Assembly (NCBI GenBank): GCA_910592205.1
Contig: CAJVPJ010000489.1
Span: 1-23,669 of the forward strand
Direction: 5' to 3'
DNA: 23,669 nucleotides
Source of the DNA: Paraglomus occultum
Lineage: Eukaryota > Glomeromycota > Glomeromycetes > Paraglomerales > Paraglomeraceae
A program made the translations under genes and the position numbers. Under the pieces are notes generated by a model. It was not told where the DNA came from, did no database searches, and worked only from the letters and a program-made list of their open reading frames with translations. Of the stretch, positions 1-10,101 are shown one piece after another. Position 1 is the stretch's first letter. The number at the start of each line of letters is the position of its first letter.

Positions 1-2220
1 GATTTCGCTCAAACTCACTCCCATTAATAGACGTTTGGCATGTTTCTTTGGGACCTGCATGTCCCTTGACATCGTACTAACTCCCTCTCGTTTTTATGGA
101 TAGTTTGGCATGTTCCGGTTGGGCGTTGTGTGGCATATTTATTAAAGTATAGTTCTTTGGGTAGCCGCGATGTTCTTCAAACATAATTCGTTCACTCACT
201 CCCTTGCTAGAAATTCGTTCTTACCCCCCTCCTCTTTTTTTTTAAAGAAAAGATCTGACAATCGAATAATGCGAACGCTTTTCTCAATAGAAAAGAAGCA
301 GTTTGTTACTGAAGAGACAGCTGCAGAAATTGCTCGAAGGTGAAAGTAGTAATCTTATTGTAAATTTTAATTTTAAATTTGATTTGTACAACTTTTATTA
401 TTAAATTATGTTATATTATAGTTGATAGTTAGTAAACTTTATATTAAATTTTTAATAAGATAGAAAAACTTAGAGTATAGTATAGAACTGGGAGCGGAAA
501 AGCGATGAGCGAAATTAAAGAGGGAGGAGCGATCGGATATGGGATGATGGATATTTCTGCACAAAAAATAACAAGGCAATAGAGCGGTAGTTTTAGACAC
601 AAAAGCTCAGGTGCTGTTTTATTACGCAATTTTATGAAAAAATTTGGATCAATATAATTACTGACAGCAAATTATAGATATACGACGACGCGAACAATTC
701 CATGTGGGTAAATGATAAACAATGAGATGAAAGAAGCCCAAGTAGTTGCTAAGCATCAAATAAAAGCGTAAAACAAATAACTATAAGTATTGCTAAAAAA
801 TGCAATTTATTTATTCTTTGATACCAGATTGGTAATATATTATTGAAACACTAATGTTCACTTAACAATAGTGCAAATGTTTGGTAGTTTGCTAATTTTT
901 TTTCCGATGTATTGTTGTTGTTAAGATTTCTAACGTACACTTAATTATATTCCGAGGAGAGTATATTAACAACAAAAACTATCAAAAAATATCTGATTAT
1001 ATTTTAAGGGAAAAAAAAGCCTGGCGTGGGTGTTGCTCTTTTAACTATTAAAAATTAACTGTTGTTGCACGGGCAAGCGAATTACTGTGTCGCTAGAGTT
1101 GGTTTTAACAGTGACTTAAAGCTAATCAATTTAAGGCAAAACTTTAATATACCAGTTGTGTGAATTACGAAATTAACGTTATCATTACATGCGCATTGTT
1201 GACCGAATGTTTTTATAACTAAGGCGTCAGCTAATTTCAAGGACGGCTACGTACATATTATTAAAAATGTCATGCGTTTCACTTTTTTAATAGTAATTTT
1301 AACTTAATTTTATCCAAAAAGGCTTTATTCAATACACTCACTGGCAAGAAATCAGACGCTTTATTTATTTAAGCTTACGGTAGAGTGAGAAAAATTTTTT
1401 AATAGCTTTTTGGGTCCTCACATACTATTGATTAAGATCTTATAGATTTGTCTGGTCACTTTTTTTTGCAGGCTTTTAATTTTGTTTTTGACAAGCTTTG
1501 TATATATTTAAACAACTTAATTTGCCTCCTATAAGTACTGTAACAAAGAGCCTATTCTGTCCCACAGAAACACCCCATACCATCATATTTTTTTACCTTA
1601 TTGTTGGTATAAAATTAATACTTGTCTGGATTTTGTTCTAAATCCCGATTAGGAAAGGCAAACTCTGTTTTAGATTTTCCCAGTTGGTAATTAGAAACTG
1701 TTGTTATTTTACATGGTAAGTCATTAATAAGAGATTACAGAAAATGTTACATGAGCATTACATTACAAATTTGCTTATGATTTGTGTTCATTAACCGGGT
1801 AATACACTATTAACAAAGTGATGTACATAAATTACATGAAAACTTGTAGATTTTTAAAATAACAATAAACGTTCGCTGGCAAAGAATAAAAAAACTTACT
1901 TTTAAGCCCATCGGTTATATTCAGGACCTAAAAGCGAGCGGGGATGTCTAGTCTAAATAATGCCACAGTGATTTTGACTTTTGCATTTGTCGGGAAATAC
2001 ACGTAGAAATATCTTTTTTTTTTCTTTTCGCTTTCACTAATTTGTTTTTGGGTTTGAGATATCGTCGTTTCGAAGTAAAATATGTTCAATTGTTATCTAC
2101 TGCGATAGATTAGCAAACTTGACATAAATTTGAATTGTGTGTCATAATTTCATAATATAATAATAACGCGTGCTAGTAAATATAATACACCATAGCTTAT
2201 ATAGTAGAATACGCTCATTT
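1..2220. other. AT-rich non-coding stretch at the left edge
   Basis: I see no convincing gene here. Open frames are short and lack splice-linked partners or recognisable motifs. The element TTTGGCATGTT occurs twice (near 34 and 103), each time followed within a few bases by TTGGG, and CTCACTCCC occurs twice (near 17 and 195). A 24-codon ATG frame at 269-343 ends beside a possible GTGAAAG donor and could be a first exon, but no following exon was found. The rest is simple A/T-rich spacer. Confidence 0.6.
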
Positions 2221-2223
2221 ACA

Positions 2224-2469
2224 TTAATAATATATGGCATATGAGTTATTAGAACAACGATTATGCCAATAATTAATCACTTTTACACCGGTTGAAAATG
2301 TTTCGATTTTTAAGTTACGTTCCATAATATCTAACTCTTCTTCACGATATAAACAAACCCAATAAAAAGACACTTTTTCCTAAAATAAAATTCAAGTTAG
2401 AAACAATTAAATTATTTTACACCCGGTCAATGAATAAGTAACTATATTATTACTTACATCACTAACAAT
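2224..2469 (-). pseudogene. 5'-truncated copy of the LPC/WVCLY module (copy D)
   Basis: The terminal exon runs 2379 down to 2224 (52 codons including TAA). It reads WVCLY, then an acidic run, then KIETFSTGVK, matching the last exon of the RING/TPR gene at 10623-10775 in length, phase and motif order. It is preceded by an AAAATAAAATTCAAG-type intron with a normal TTTTAG acceptor and a GTAAGT donor at 2457-2452. Only about four codons of the preceding exon remain (2458-2469, reading IVSD); beyond that the sequence turns into the opposite-strand copy. The surviving exon has no stop or frameshift. No promoter or 5' exons are visible, so I call it a truncated gene copy of unknown function. Splice sites and the shared motifs are seen directly; loss of function is inferred. 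Confidence 0.75.
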
Positions 2470-2778
2470 CTACCGTGTGTGGTTAATGTTTTGTCCGAAG
2501 ATGACGTTATTATGGAATTTGCTATCAGTGATGATGTAAGTGTAATCGTTTACTATTTATCGACCTAGCTTTAGTGCAATGTACTAATTATTCTAACTTT
2601 GACTCTATTTCATATTAAGTCATCAGTATTGCTTTGTTGGGTTTGTCTATATGTGGAAAAAAAGTTAAATAGTATGAAAGACAATTTGAAATTTGAAACA
2701 TTTCCAACTGGTGTAAAAATGATTGATCATGAGCAATACCTTTATCCTAGTGACAGAGACATGTATTCTATATATTAA
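2470..2778 (+). pseudogene. 5'-truncated, inverted copy of the LPC/WVCLY module (copy D')
   Basis: Two exons are readable on the plus strand. 2470-2535 begins at LPCVVNVLSEDD and ends GATGAT before a GTAAGTG donor. 2620-2778 (53 codons with stop) follows a TTAAG acceptor and reads SSVLLCWVCLY, then KFETFPTGVKMID, ending IY and TAA. Joined in phase 0 they align codon for codon with the last two exons of the module in the RING/TPR gene. Frames and splice sites are intact, but everything 5' of LPC is missing where the copy abuts the minus-strand copy D at about 2469/2470. A nearer CATCAG acceptor at 2626 would break the frame, so TTAAG at 2619 is preferred. Function unknown. Confidence 0.75.
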
Positions 2779-2825
2779 CGCACATATTGTAGCTGAGGGT
2801 GCTTATTATACTTTCTATTATCTTG

Positions 2826-2934
2826 TACTTTATTTCTTGCACTGTATTTCTCGCACTGTATTTCTCGCACTGTATTTCTTGTACTGTATTTCTTGTACTG
2901 TATTTCTTGCACTGTATTTATTGTACTGTATTTT
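2826..2934. repeat. 14-bp minisatellite, about 7.8 units
   Basis: Seven full units and one partial unit of the consensus CACTGTATTTCTTG lie head to tail. Units differ at the first base (C or T) and at a C/T near the end. The period is not a multiple of three, so reading frames through it (rich in Leu, Tyr, Cys) are not coding evidence. It starts about 48 bp after the stop codon of copy D'. Confidence 0.93.
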
Positions 2935-3897
2935 ATCCTTATTATTATTATTACGCATACTTGTCATTATTATTAATCATGTTTTTTCGTCAAACACAGT
3001 TCAAGTCAGTACGGGGAACAAGTTTGAATTACAATCACTGCTACTGTATTTATTGCGTTACTGCTACATAATATTATGCAATAGTTAACGTATCGTATTT
3101 GGGTAATAGTGAATAATCACACACGTACTTAACGAATAGAGAATAATTTTATTGCTGTGCGATGGCTATGTAATATTTGTGTACTAGTACCTTGTAGTTG
3201 GAATACAACTGCAGCATTTAGACCAGCAGCATGGTCAATGTCAAACATATATATTTTTGTTTGGTTACAAGTCGACTAAGTTTGGTAACTTTTATATAAA
3301 TGTCACGTGAATAAGTTTACGGAATTACTCTTAATAGCCGGGAAGGCGAAATCTATTAAGGTGCATAATGTAGTGATACAGGGAACGCCGATCGTATTAC
3401 ATTGGGCCTTGCCGTATTAATATACCATACTAATATTAATATTAAGTTCTCGCTTGATTATCGATCATGTCTAAAGAGCGGAACAGATCTCTCACAATTC
3501 CATTGGTCAAATTTGTATGGCAGCCAATAAAACTGCAAATGCGGGATCACGTCCTGCTCCGCTTTAGTTTTTTGATAAAGCATTGTTTTCTACTTATACT
3601 TTAACTCGGGTAGTAAGAATGTAACTATTTAGGCGTCTCTACGTAAAGAAGTCGAAAAGAAAGTGCAATGACAAATATAAAAATATGTTATTTGCGATAT
3701 TGATCAGTAGTTTATGATTATATGCTCAAGGTGTTTACGAAATGACTTATGCCCTTACTGTATATAGGCGAGAAATATGCAGGTATTCCAGATTTATTAT
3801 ATCTACTTCAATTAATTGACAGAAACTATACGTAGCTTGTAATTATAAATAATGCACCAAAAAAATAGTTAACCAATTCACTCGTTAACTTGAAGCG
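2935..3897. other. Spacer downstream of the ZIP gene
   Basis: No gene is seen. A run of TTATTATTATTATTA sits at about 2939-2953. Around 3476-3575 a near-inverted pair AGAGCGGAACAG and CTGCTCCGCTTTA flanks two CCAAT-type motifs, which looks regulatory or like a decayed element but has no clear partner gene. The right end of the spacer should hold the 3' UTR of the ZIP gene, which is transcribed leftwards. Confidence 0.5.
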
Positions 3898-5331
3898 TCA
3901 CGCCCAACGGCCAAGTGACGCCATAATCACTACTCCTACATAGATCGACAGGAAATAGTACACCTTCGTTCGTCCTGGTAATTTTCGGAATGATGTATTA
4001 TTTGTTACCTCTGCGGCTAGGAGATTAGCATACGCTGCATATATCAAGATACCTAATTCGTTGCAATATGGATGAAATGAATTCCGAGTGTCTCAGAATG
4101 ATCGAAAAAATAAATTACCAAAAACGATTGATCTTTTTTTTTACCTGCAGATACACTATCTAAGGTACCTTGCACCACCAGTGCAGCCCTGCTGTTGGGG
4201 TTGTACGATGATGCCAGCATAATTCCAATTATTATACCGGACGGCGTTGTAAGTATGAAAGCGAGGGACATGTACAATTTCTTCAACCTTGAAATACCCA
4301 ATTCAGAAATGCGCGCACCAAGCGCAAAGCCTTACATGAGAGATAGCGTTAATGATGTATAAAATATGAAAAATTTTTTTTGCTCTCGATTGTATGATCG
4401 ATACCTTCAAAGAATTGATGTAGTAACAAAGCACATAGCAATCCAGCGAATTTAACGTCTCCAGTTACCCCGAGGGTTATTCCTATGATAACCGAATGAC
4501 ATGCAATGCCAAACTCAAGCAGATACGTAGACAGCTTCTGTTGATTCTGCATAAATGCAAAGCCACCATGATGATGGTGGTGTTGGTGTTGGAGATTGTG
4601 CTGGTGTTGGTGTTGGGGATGTCGTTGATAGTCATGCGTTAACAAAGCAGTAGCTTCTGTTGAAGCTGTTGGCATTGTCTGATAATGATTGTGTTTTCTT
4701 ATTGCTTCAGGTAAAGGCTCTATTATTTCCATTTCCGTCAAACTGTCGTTATATTCCATCGCCAAATATTCTAGCAAATGCATAAATAAACCCGCCAACA
4801 TTGCAAATAGACCAGCAAATGCTGTATATTGAGAATGAAATGCTTTGGGCAAGCAGGGAGATGTAAGCATTTGAACTGCACCTGGCAGCATATGGATGAA
4901 TGCAGTGGCCAGAATAACGCCAGTGCCAAAGTATTTGCCTGAAATGCAAAAGTGAACGTTATTATCCGCAACCATGCAATGACATGACTGTATAAGATGC
5001 AAATGTTAGACGTGGAAATCTGGTGGTGTGTTGGATTCTAGCTCTTACCACAGTTAATCAGGAGTGAAAGATTGCCGCCTTTCTTCTGGCCTTGGAGGAT
5101 AGGAGTTAGAGTACCCAGCGTAGAAGCTGTCAACACCAAAAACACCGACAGTACATGGACACTTTGATCATAGCTTTCTCTAACATAATCATCGCACCAT
5201 GTATCTTGCAATCAAAATATGTCGCAAGACTAATATCAGCTTTGTCATATTCACTTGAAAAGTACGGAGTATCACAATTGACGAACCGTAACACGACTCT
5301 ACTTACAACTAGACTCCTCTATAAGGGACAT
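3898..5331 (-). CDS. ZIP-family zinc/iron transporter
   Basis: Moves divalent metal (Zn2+, possibly Fe2+) into the cytosol across a membrane. Exons on the minus strand are 5331-5307, 5204-5049, 4938-4405, 4330-4145 and 4052-3898; the lengths sum to 1056 nt, giving 351 residues. All introns are GT-AG and phases close. The start is the ATG in a 25-nt first exon, with a GTAAGTA donor. Visible: TM1 about 24-46, TM2 about 64-83 (GTGVILATAFIH), TM3 about 98-121, a long variable loop, TM4 with HSVIIGITLG (His208), TM5 with HQFFEGFALGAR (His234, Glu238), then TM6-8, ending GRWA. HSxxxG and HQxFEG form the binuclear metal site of ZIP proteins. The loop carries a His/Gln tract at about 168-184, the usual cytosolic metal-sensing or binding segment. 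It shares a 350-bp promoter with the oxidase gene. The family is certain; the metal and membrane are not. Confidence 0.95.
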
Positions 5332-5470
5332 TTCGGTGAGTCGTATCGAGGATTTAACAGATACATCTGCTATCGAAGCTTGTATGAAAATTAAAAAAGT
5401 CATAAACAATGTTATAATGTTTCTCATCGTTATGATATCCCGTTATTCCAGGAGATGTTGGGATTGCGAC

Positions 5471-5493
5471 AAAGTTCGGGAATAGCGAACTTT
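5471..5493. promoter_or_regulatory. Inverted repeat AAAGTTCG-N7-CGAACTTT
   Basis: Two perfect 8-bp arms are separated by GGAATAG. It lies mid-way in the divergent promoter, 140 bp from the transporter start and 188 bp from the oxidase start. The form suits a dimeric DNA-binding protein, but I do not know a matching factor. Confidence 0.55.
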
Positions 5494-5585
5494 AATCGAT
5501 GACATTATGCAGGGATAAATATAGCAATGATTTCCATAACCATGAAGGTCACTCTATGTGTAATCATTTACCCTTATTATTATAT

Positions 5586-5603
5586 ATTTGGAACCTTCCA
5601 AAT
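5586..5603. promoter_or_regulatory. 18-bp perfect palindrome with a heat-shock-element core
   Basis: ATTTGGAACCTTCCAAAT is fully self-complementary apart from its CC centre. It contains GAAnnTTC, the two-unit core recognised by heat shock factor; three units are usual for strong binding. It ends 78 bp before the oxidase ATG and lies next to a TATATAT run. Confidence 0.5.
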
Positions 5604-5681
5604 AAGACAAGGTATGTGTCTGAGGAGGTACTCATTTGCTAAGCCTTCACACGCACTTGTCGGTAACCCTTAATTGTCGCC

Positions 5682-7604
5682 ATGAGAAAGAATGTAAACG
5701 TTATCGGAGCCGGTGTCTCCGGCCTTACCACCGCTCTTGAACTCCAGAATGACAGATTTCAAGTGACAGTAATTGCCGACCGTTTCCCTGGAGACCTCTC
5801 CATAGATTATTGTAGTCCCAATGCGGGTGCCCAATGGCGTGGGGACGGGCGTTACGCTCCCGGTTCTCTCGATGCTAGTAAGAATCTTGATTAGCTATTG
5901 TTTTTAATTTACCCGATATGAAGCTATAAGAATGCAGGTATATGTTTGAACACTTGATCCACCCATTTTTTTTTAATAGAAATACACGGATACACTTTCA
6001 AGAAGTTGTACAACTTGGCCGAGACTGTGCCTGCTAGTAGTGTTACATGCATGAATCTTGAGGAATATGTCGATGACACTGAAGCATCAAGCCACAAAGA
6101 CCCTTGGTTCAAGGATTTGGTTCCCAATGTAGTTTTCTAAGAAACATGTGATTGATCTGGTCCATTGGACTAAATAGGCAAGCATTTGGTTAATATCGAT
6201 ATGATTGACCAGTTTCAGGTAATACCTCAAGCTCAATTACCAGCCGGTGCTAAAAGTGGTATATCTTATACAACAGGTGTGCAACAATAATTGATAACGA
6301 CAGTGATTACATTGCATCACCCATCATCATGCATTCTCTTTCTTATACATGCGTATCACTTTTCTAGTGGCGATTGACGTTCCAAAGTATTTGAAATGGC
6401 TGTTGCAGCAGTTTATTGCTGCCGGAGGGAAGACGCAGAGATGCCATCTCGCACACGTCAAAGGAGCATTTGGCGAGAATGTTGACGTCGTAGTCAATTG
6501 TACTGGAATTAGAGCACGTACTTTGGGGGGCATTGAAGATCAAACTGTGTATCCAACGAGGGGACAGACTATACTGGTGTGGGCGCCACACGTGAAATCC
6601 ATGAAGACACTAACTAGTAAGAATTCATTTTGCTATCGATGTCTATATACGATACGAAAACTTGCTGTCCTGTGCGAATGTCAAAAGATGCTATACCATT
6701 TGGTTACAGTAGACTTTGTGGTATAAGTTATATTGACGAAGATGTTGTGAAGACTGACATGCGTCCATTAAGACAAGCCATGATGCTGGTTGAAATCTAT
6801 CTGCTATATAGGCGAAACGACTTCCTAACTCCTAATGTACGCATGTCAGTCTAGTACATTGATGTGTTCTACGTCCAATTGTTTCTCGTATCTGTATACC
6901 GGACTTTTATCTCATACCTGATGCAAAATGATGGCCCATTGTTTTCGTCATTTGATTTGAGCACTACAATGGTTTACTGTGAATATTCATTTTAAGCGAT
7001 TGACTCGGTTACTTACATTATCCCGAGGGCGTCGTCCGGGAACGTCATCCTGGGCGGCACCATGGATGATAACCGCTTGTAAGTATTTAGGATGCCGATT
7101 AATGTAGTTGTCGAGAAACTAATACAATGGTATTGTCAACAACAGCGACTTGTTCCCGGATAAGGAGATAGCAGAGGGCATAATACGCCGGTGCACCGCA
7201 CTTTACCCGGCTCTGACCGCCGGAAAGGAGCTGGAAATTATTTCGCATAACGTTGGGTTGCGTCCTTCGCGTGTCAAAGGACTGCGGTTAGAAACTGAGA
7301 TTGCGAGTATGTTACGATACTACGTGATAGAGCATCGTGACAATTTTAGATACTGTTTAGTAATGCGCTTTCGTCATTTTAGAAAATGCAGCCGGTAAAG
7401 AGATTATTATATGCCATAATTATGGTCATCATTCATATGGTAAGTTTAGCTTATCAAGTATTGATTTATTCTGCACAATTAATTACGAACACTTTACGTG
7501 ATCGTTTAGGATATCAAGCCAGTTGGGGGGCAAGCAATGAAGCCCTCCAGCTTATCAAAAAGGCTCTATCAAGCCAGGGGAAAGATGTTGAGTCAAAGCT
7601 GTGA
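5682..7604 (+). CDS. D-amino-acid oxidase, peroxisomal
   Basis: FAD flavoenzyme that oxidises D-amino acids to 2-oxo acids, ammonia and H2O2. Eight exons: 5682-5877, 5980-6128, 6219-6276, 6368-6616, 6997-7078, 7146-7306, 7383-7439, 7510-7604; 1047 nt, 348 residues, matching the family's usual length of about 345. Visible: dinucleotide-binding GAGVSG at 9-14, SPNAGAQW at 45-52, VVNCTG at 176-181, YPTRGQ at 196-201, Tyr224 in TYIIPR, and Arg284 in NVGLRPSR, the residue that binds the substrate carboxylate. The C-terminal end, GYQASWG then SKL, carries a canonical PTS1, so import into peroxisomes is expected. Exon GC is clearly above that of the surroundings. Intron 4 (6617-6996) is 380 nt, much longer than the rest. 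D-aspartate oxidase is the close alternative; the substrate cannot be told from sequence alone. Confidence 0.96.
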
Positions 7605-8075
7605 AGAATTCTTAATACTATTGCCAAATTTTTGGTTGAAATCAAGACATTCTATCTAATAAATACCACGCCGTAGTTGCATGGTATCAATCCAGAACTC
7701 TATAAAATGAGGTCCTCAAATACCTGAAAGATCCGGATAGAGACAGTGCAAGCTTATTTATCGGTTGATTTTTTGTTTATTAATTAAACAGTCGATGATT
7801 AAAAATTAGAGGCCCTCGTTCAAATACGAACTAATCTATTTATGCGTACCTGTCTTAACAGACCTCGTGTAGGAGGAGATCGATGTGTGTAATCAGGAAA
7901 AATGTATTCCAAGCCTTTCTTGGTATGCAACAGAGAGCATGACTACACGTAGATTGCAATGGATGGCGCGATTTATACGATTTAAGTTACTTATTGCCGA
8001 GACATAGACTTGATGACTGCCAATGCTTTTACATAATTACACAAAACCATAATTTCGCCGGTGTTGGCGTATGAC
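7605..8075. other. Spacer downstream of the oxidase gene
   Basis: About 470 bp with no coding signal. It should hold the 3' UTR of the oxidase; AATAAA-like runs lie near 7658 and 7782. Its right end meets the truncation point of the neighbouring pseudogene. Confidence 0.5.
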
Positions 8076-8099
8076 TTTATTATTCCCATAATAATAAAG
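8075..8099. repeat. Short inverted repeat at a module break point
   Basis: CTTTATTATT and AATAATAAAG are perfect 10-bp arms around CCCAT. The repeat sits exactly where homology of the neighbouring copy to the RING/TPR gene stops, so it may mark the deletion or rearrangement junction. Confidence 0.6.
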
Positions 8100-8604
8100 G
8101 CGCAAATATCCATAATAATAGTTACTATTAACGATAGATATTAGCAGTAGACACGGTTATAACAATAATTACTATATTATCTCTACCATCTACTATTTCG
8201 TCATCTACATGATTTACATTTTCCTTTTCTTTGTCGATCCAATGTTTGATTGCTTCAATTGTCTTTTTCCGCGGGGTTGTTCTTCGAAGATAAAATTCGC
8301 TTACTGTAGATGCAGCAATTGCCTTCTGTTTGTCGAGCAACTTATGAACTTCAAACACCATTTTGTTAAATGATCCAATTTAATGTTTTTATTGTATAAT
8401 CGTTTCAGATCGTCCACAACTTTTCGATTTCTGGCGAGTAAATTCTGTTTGCAGCTGAGAGTTTTTTATAGATTTCAACTTCGTCGATTGAATTAGGGCT
8501 CCCGTATTATTAAGCCGACCATTACAGATTATGCCATTTAGCAATCGGCTGAGAACGAAGCCAATAAATACTCCAAAAAAGAATTCGCTTGTGAATGTAA
8601 GCAT
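8076..8604 (-). pseudogene. Broken membrane/coiled-coil gene with partial LPC/WVCLY module (copy C)
   Basis: Starting at the ATG at 8604, a hydrophobic N-terminus (LTFTSEFFFGVFIGFVLSRL) looks like a signal anchor. Coherent charged, helical text then jumps between reading frames: one frame stops at 8389, a second carries a DDLKRLYNKNIKLDH-like stretch, and a third runs from 8361 (MVFEVHKLLDKQK) to HVDDEIV near 8180. After an intron-like gap, 8076-8130 reads NYYYGYLRLY then NNK, matching the exon NYDYGYLHLYGPNK of the RING/TPR gene (11208-11250). All later module exons are absent. Frame jumps and 3' loss suggest a pseudogene, although an unrecognised small intron could explain one jump. The front end is unlike RING/TPR, so the module seems to be carried by more than one architecture. 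I do not recognise the front part. Confidence 0.55.
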
Positions 8605-10101
8605 TTTTCGTAGCGTTATTGCAGATTCGTTTTATTACTTTAAACAATGTATTGTTTCAACGATATTTATTGCGTTGTGGTTGATTTCTGAGGTAAGTTA
8701 ACCAGTGCTGTTAAATATCCCGTTTGCTCATCATACTGCAGACGATTATTAGACAAAAGCGAATTTCTGCGCATTGATTTTCATATTCTGCATACAGGGA
8801 AATAGTTACATTGTAGAAGTTTCTAATGCAGTAACAACCTCCATAAATGCAATCCCTCAACGTTTCAAGCTTGGGACTTAGTGAGAGTAGATTTATTTTT
8901 CCAAGCGTAAATCACGTAATTTACGCAATGTTTTAACTCACATGATGCCACAAAGATTGACTCACCCAATTGAATGGTTTTTAGGTACTAATTTAGAAAT
9001 GTTTTCATGACTGAAATTGATGTTTGAAGGTATATAAGCAACCTTTATCCCATCGTCTAGCTCTTATGTTGTTTGTTCGATGTTAAGTGTCTAATATTGT
9101 TGTTATATTTATATTCCACGGAATTGTTCTTATCCACGGACAAATTCGAAATTCCCTTTAACTCGTTGATCGTCAAATTTATTGTAATTAGTAAAGCAAC
9201 GGACAATACTTATTGCCTACAGTATTTGGAGACTGTTGTGGTGACAAGATTGAGTAGCGGGTGAAGAACTAGTGAAAGTTTGTCCGTTCAATTAGTAAGG
9301 GGAGTGCTTGAAAGTGTACAGTAATTGGCGAACGACATTTATTTTCATAATTAGTTTAATTAGTTTTAAATAAAAGTGACGCACATTGACTTGTCAAAAT
9401 ACCAAATCGAAGTATCGCCCTCCCTGTTATTAAAGGATATTTCCCCTTCGATTCTATAGAATAGTATAGTTGTTAATACTATTCGTAAATTCCTTACTTG
9501 GATACTAACGTTGGATTACGTTACGTATAGGAATTAGGAAGCGCGCATAATTAATTACTTAGAAACGTCACTATAACTTAGCATTCAGTTTTAGTTGATG
9601 CTGTCGCTGTAGCAAGGGCAGCGATAGCTAAGCTAATTGAGTCAGATCTCCCTGTCGGCCGAACCGCCTACAGTTTGCTCTCCTATAAATTTCCCTAATT
9701 AAATACGCCGACCGCAACACTCTTTACTCTTGTTATAAATGCTCATCTACTAATTTCCTGCTAATTTCATATTTTGTTGTAACAATTTCTTCTAATTTAG
9801 CCTTAATTAAATATTCTCTGCTTCCTTCTGAGCATTATACAATGGTAAAAATTGACTTAAACAGATAATTTTTTAGTTCTTCGAGAGTTGCTTTCTCAAT
9901 GTTTACAATCCACTTGAAGCTCTTCGTCTGTTTGGGCTGACAATAACATCAAAATTCTATATAATAATAATAATAATAAAGCAACAGACTTTAGTAACGT
10001 TTTTCTTGTTCAGACAGATTCTGATCGTGATATTTTGTTATAAACTAAAACTTATACGTACCGCATATAGAAGTCGACACAGGTCGCTCGCTTGTTTGCA
10101 G
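8605..10101. other. AT-rich spacer
   Basis: No supported gene. A promoter-like cluster (TGACTC near 8958, TATATAA near 9031) precedes a 63-codon frame at 9073-9264 with a hydrophobic start but no upstream ATG. A hairpin lies at 9600-9628 in a small GC-richer patch, and an ATA/ATT repeat (TAATAATAATAATAATAA) at about 9962-9979. Confidence 0.5.
9600..9628. other. Stable hairpin, possible small RNA or decayed element
   Basis: GCTGTCGCTG pairs with CAGCGATAGC (ten pairs, one G-U wobble) around a 9-nt loop. It lies in a patch richer in GC than its surroundings. No tRNA or other known fold could be completed around it. Confidence 0.3.

Larger units (their letters stand above)
5332..5681. promoter_or_regulatory. 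Divergent promoter between the transporter and oxidase genes
   Basis: The two start codons are 350 bp apart and face away from each other, so this block must hold both promoters. It contains two inverted repeats annotated separately, and a TATATAT run at 5580-5586 about 95 bp before the oxidase ATG. No assigned zinc-responsive element was recognised. Shared regulation of the pair is inferred from geometry only. Confidence 0.7.

Noticed and set aside
269-343. 24-codon ATG frame with a possible donor, perhaps a first exon
   Set aside because: No downstream exon, motif or promoter was found in the next 2 kb.
2723-3088. 121-codon plus-strand frame rich in Leu, Tyr and Cys, and its overlapping 90-codon partner
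   Set aside because: Mostly created by the 14-bp minisatellite and by the out-of-frame reading of module copy D'; the repeat period is not a multiple of three.
6630-6854. Open frame inside oxidase intron 4 as a separate gene or exon
   Set aside because: It resembles no part of the oxidase, and the flanking exons already join in phase into a full-length family member.
7801-7830. TTCAAATAC-like box suggestive of a tRNA T arm
   Set aside because: No acceptor stem or other tRNA arms could be paired around it.
9073-9264. 63-codon frame with a hydrophobic start behind a TATA-like box
   Set aside because: It has no in-frame ATG at its start and no recognisable motif; promoter-like words are common in such AT-rich DNA.
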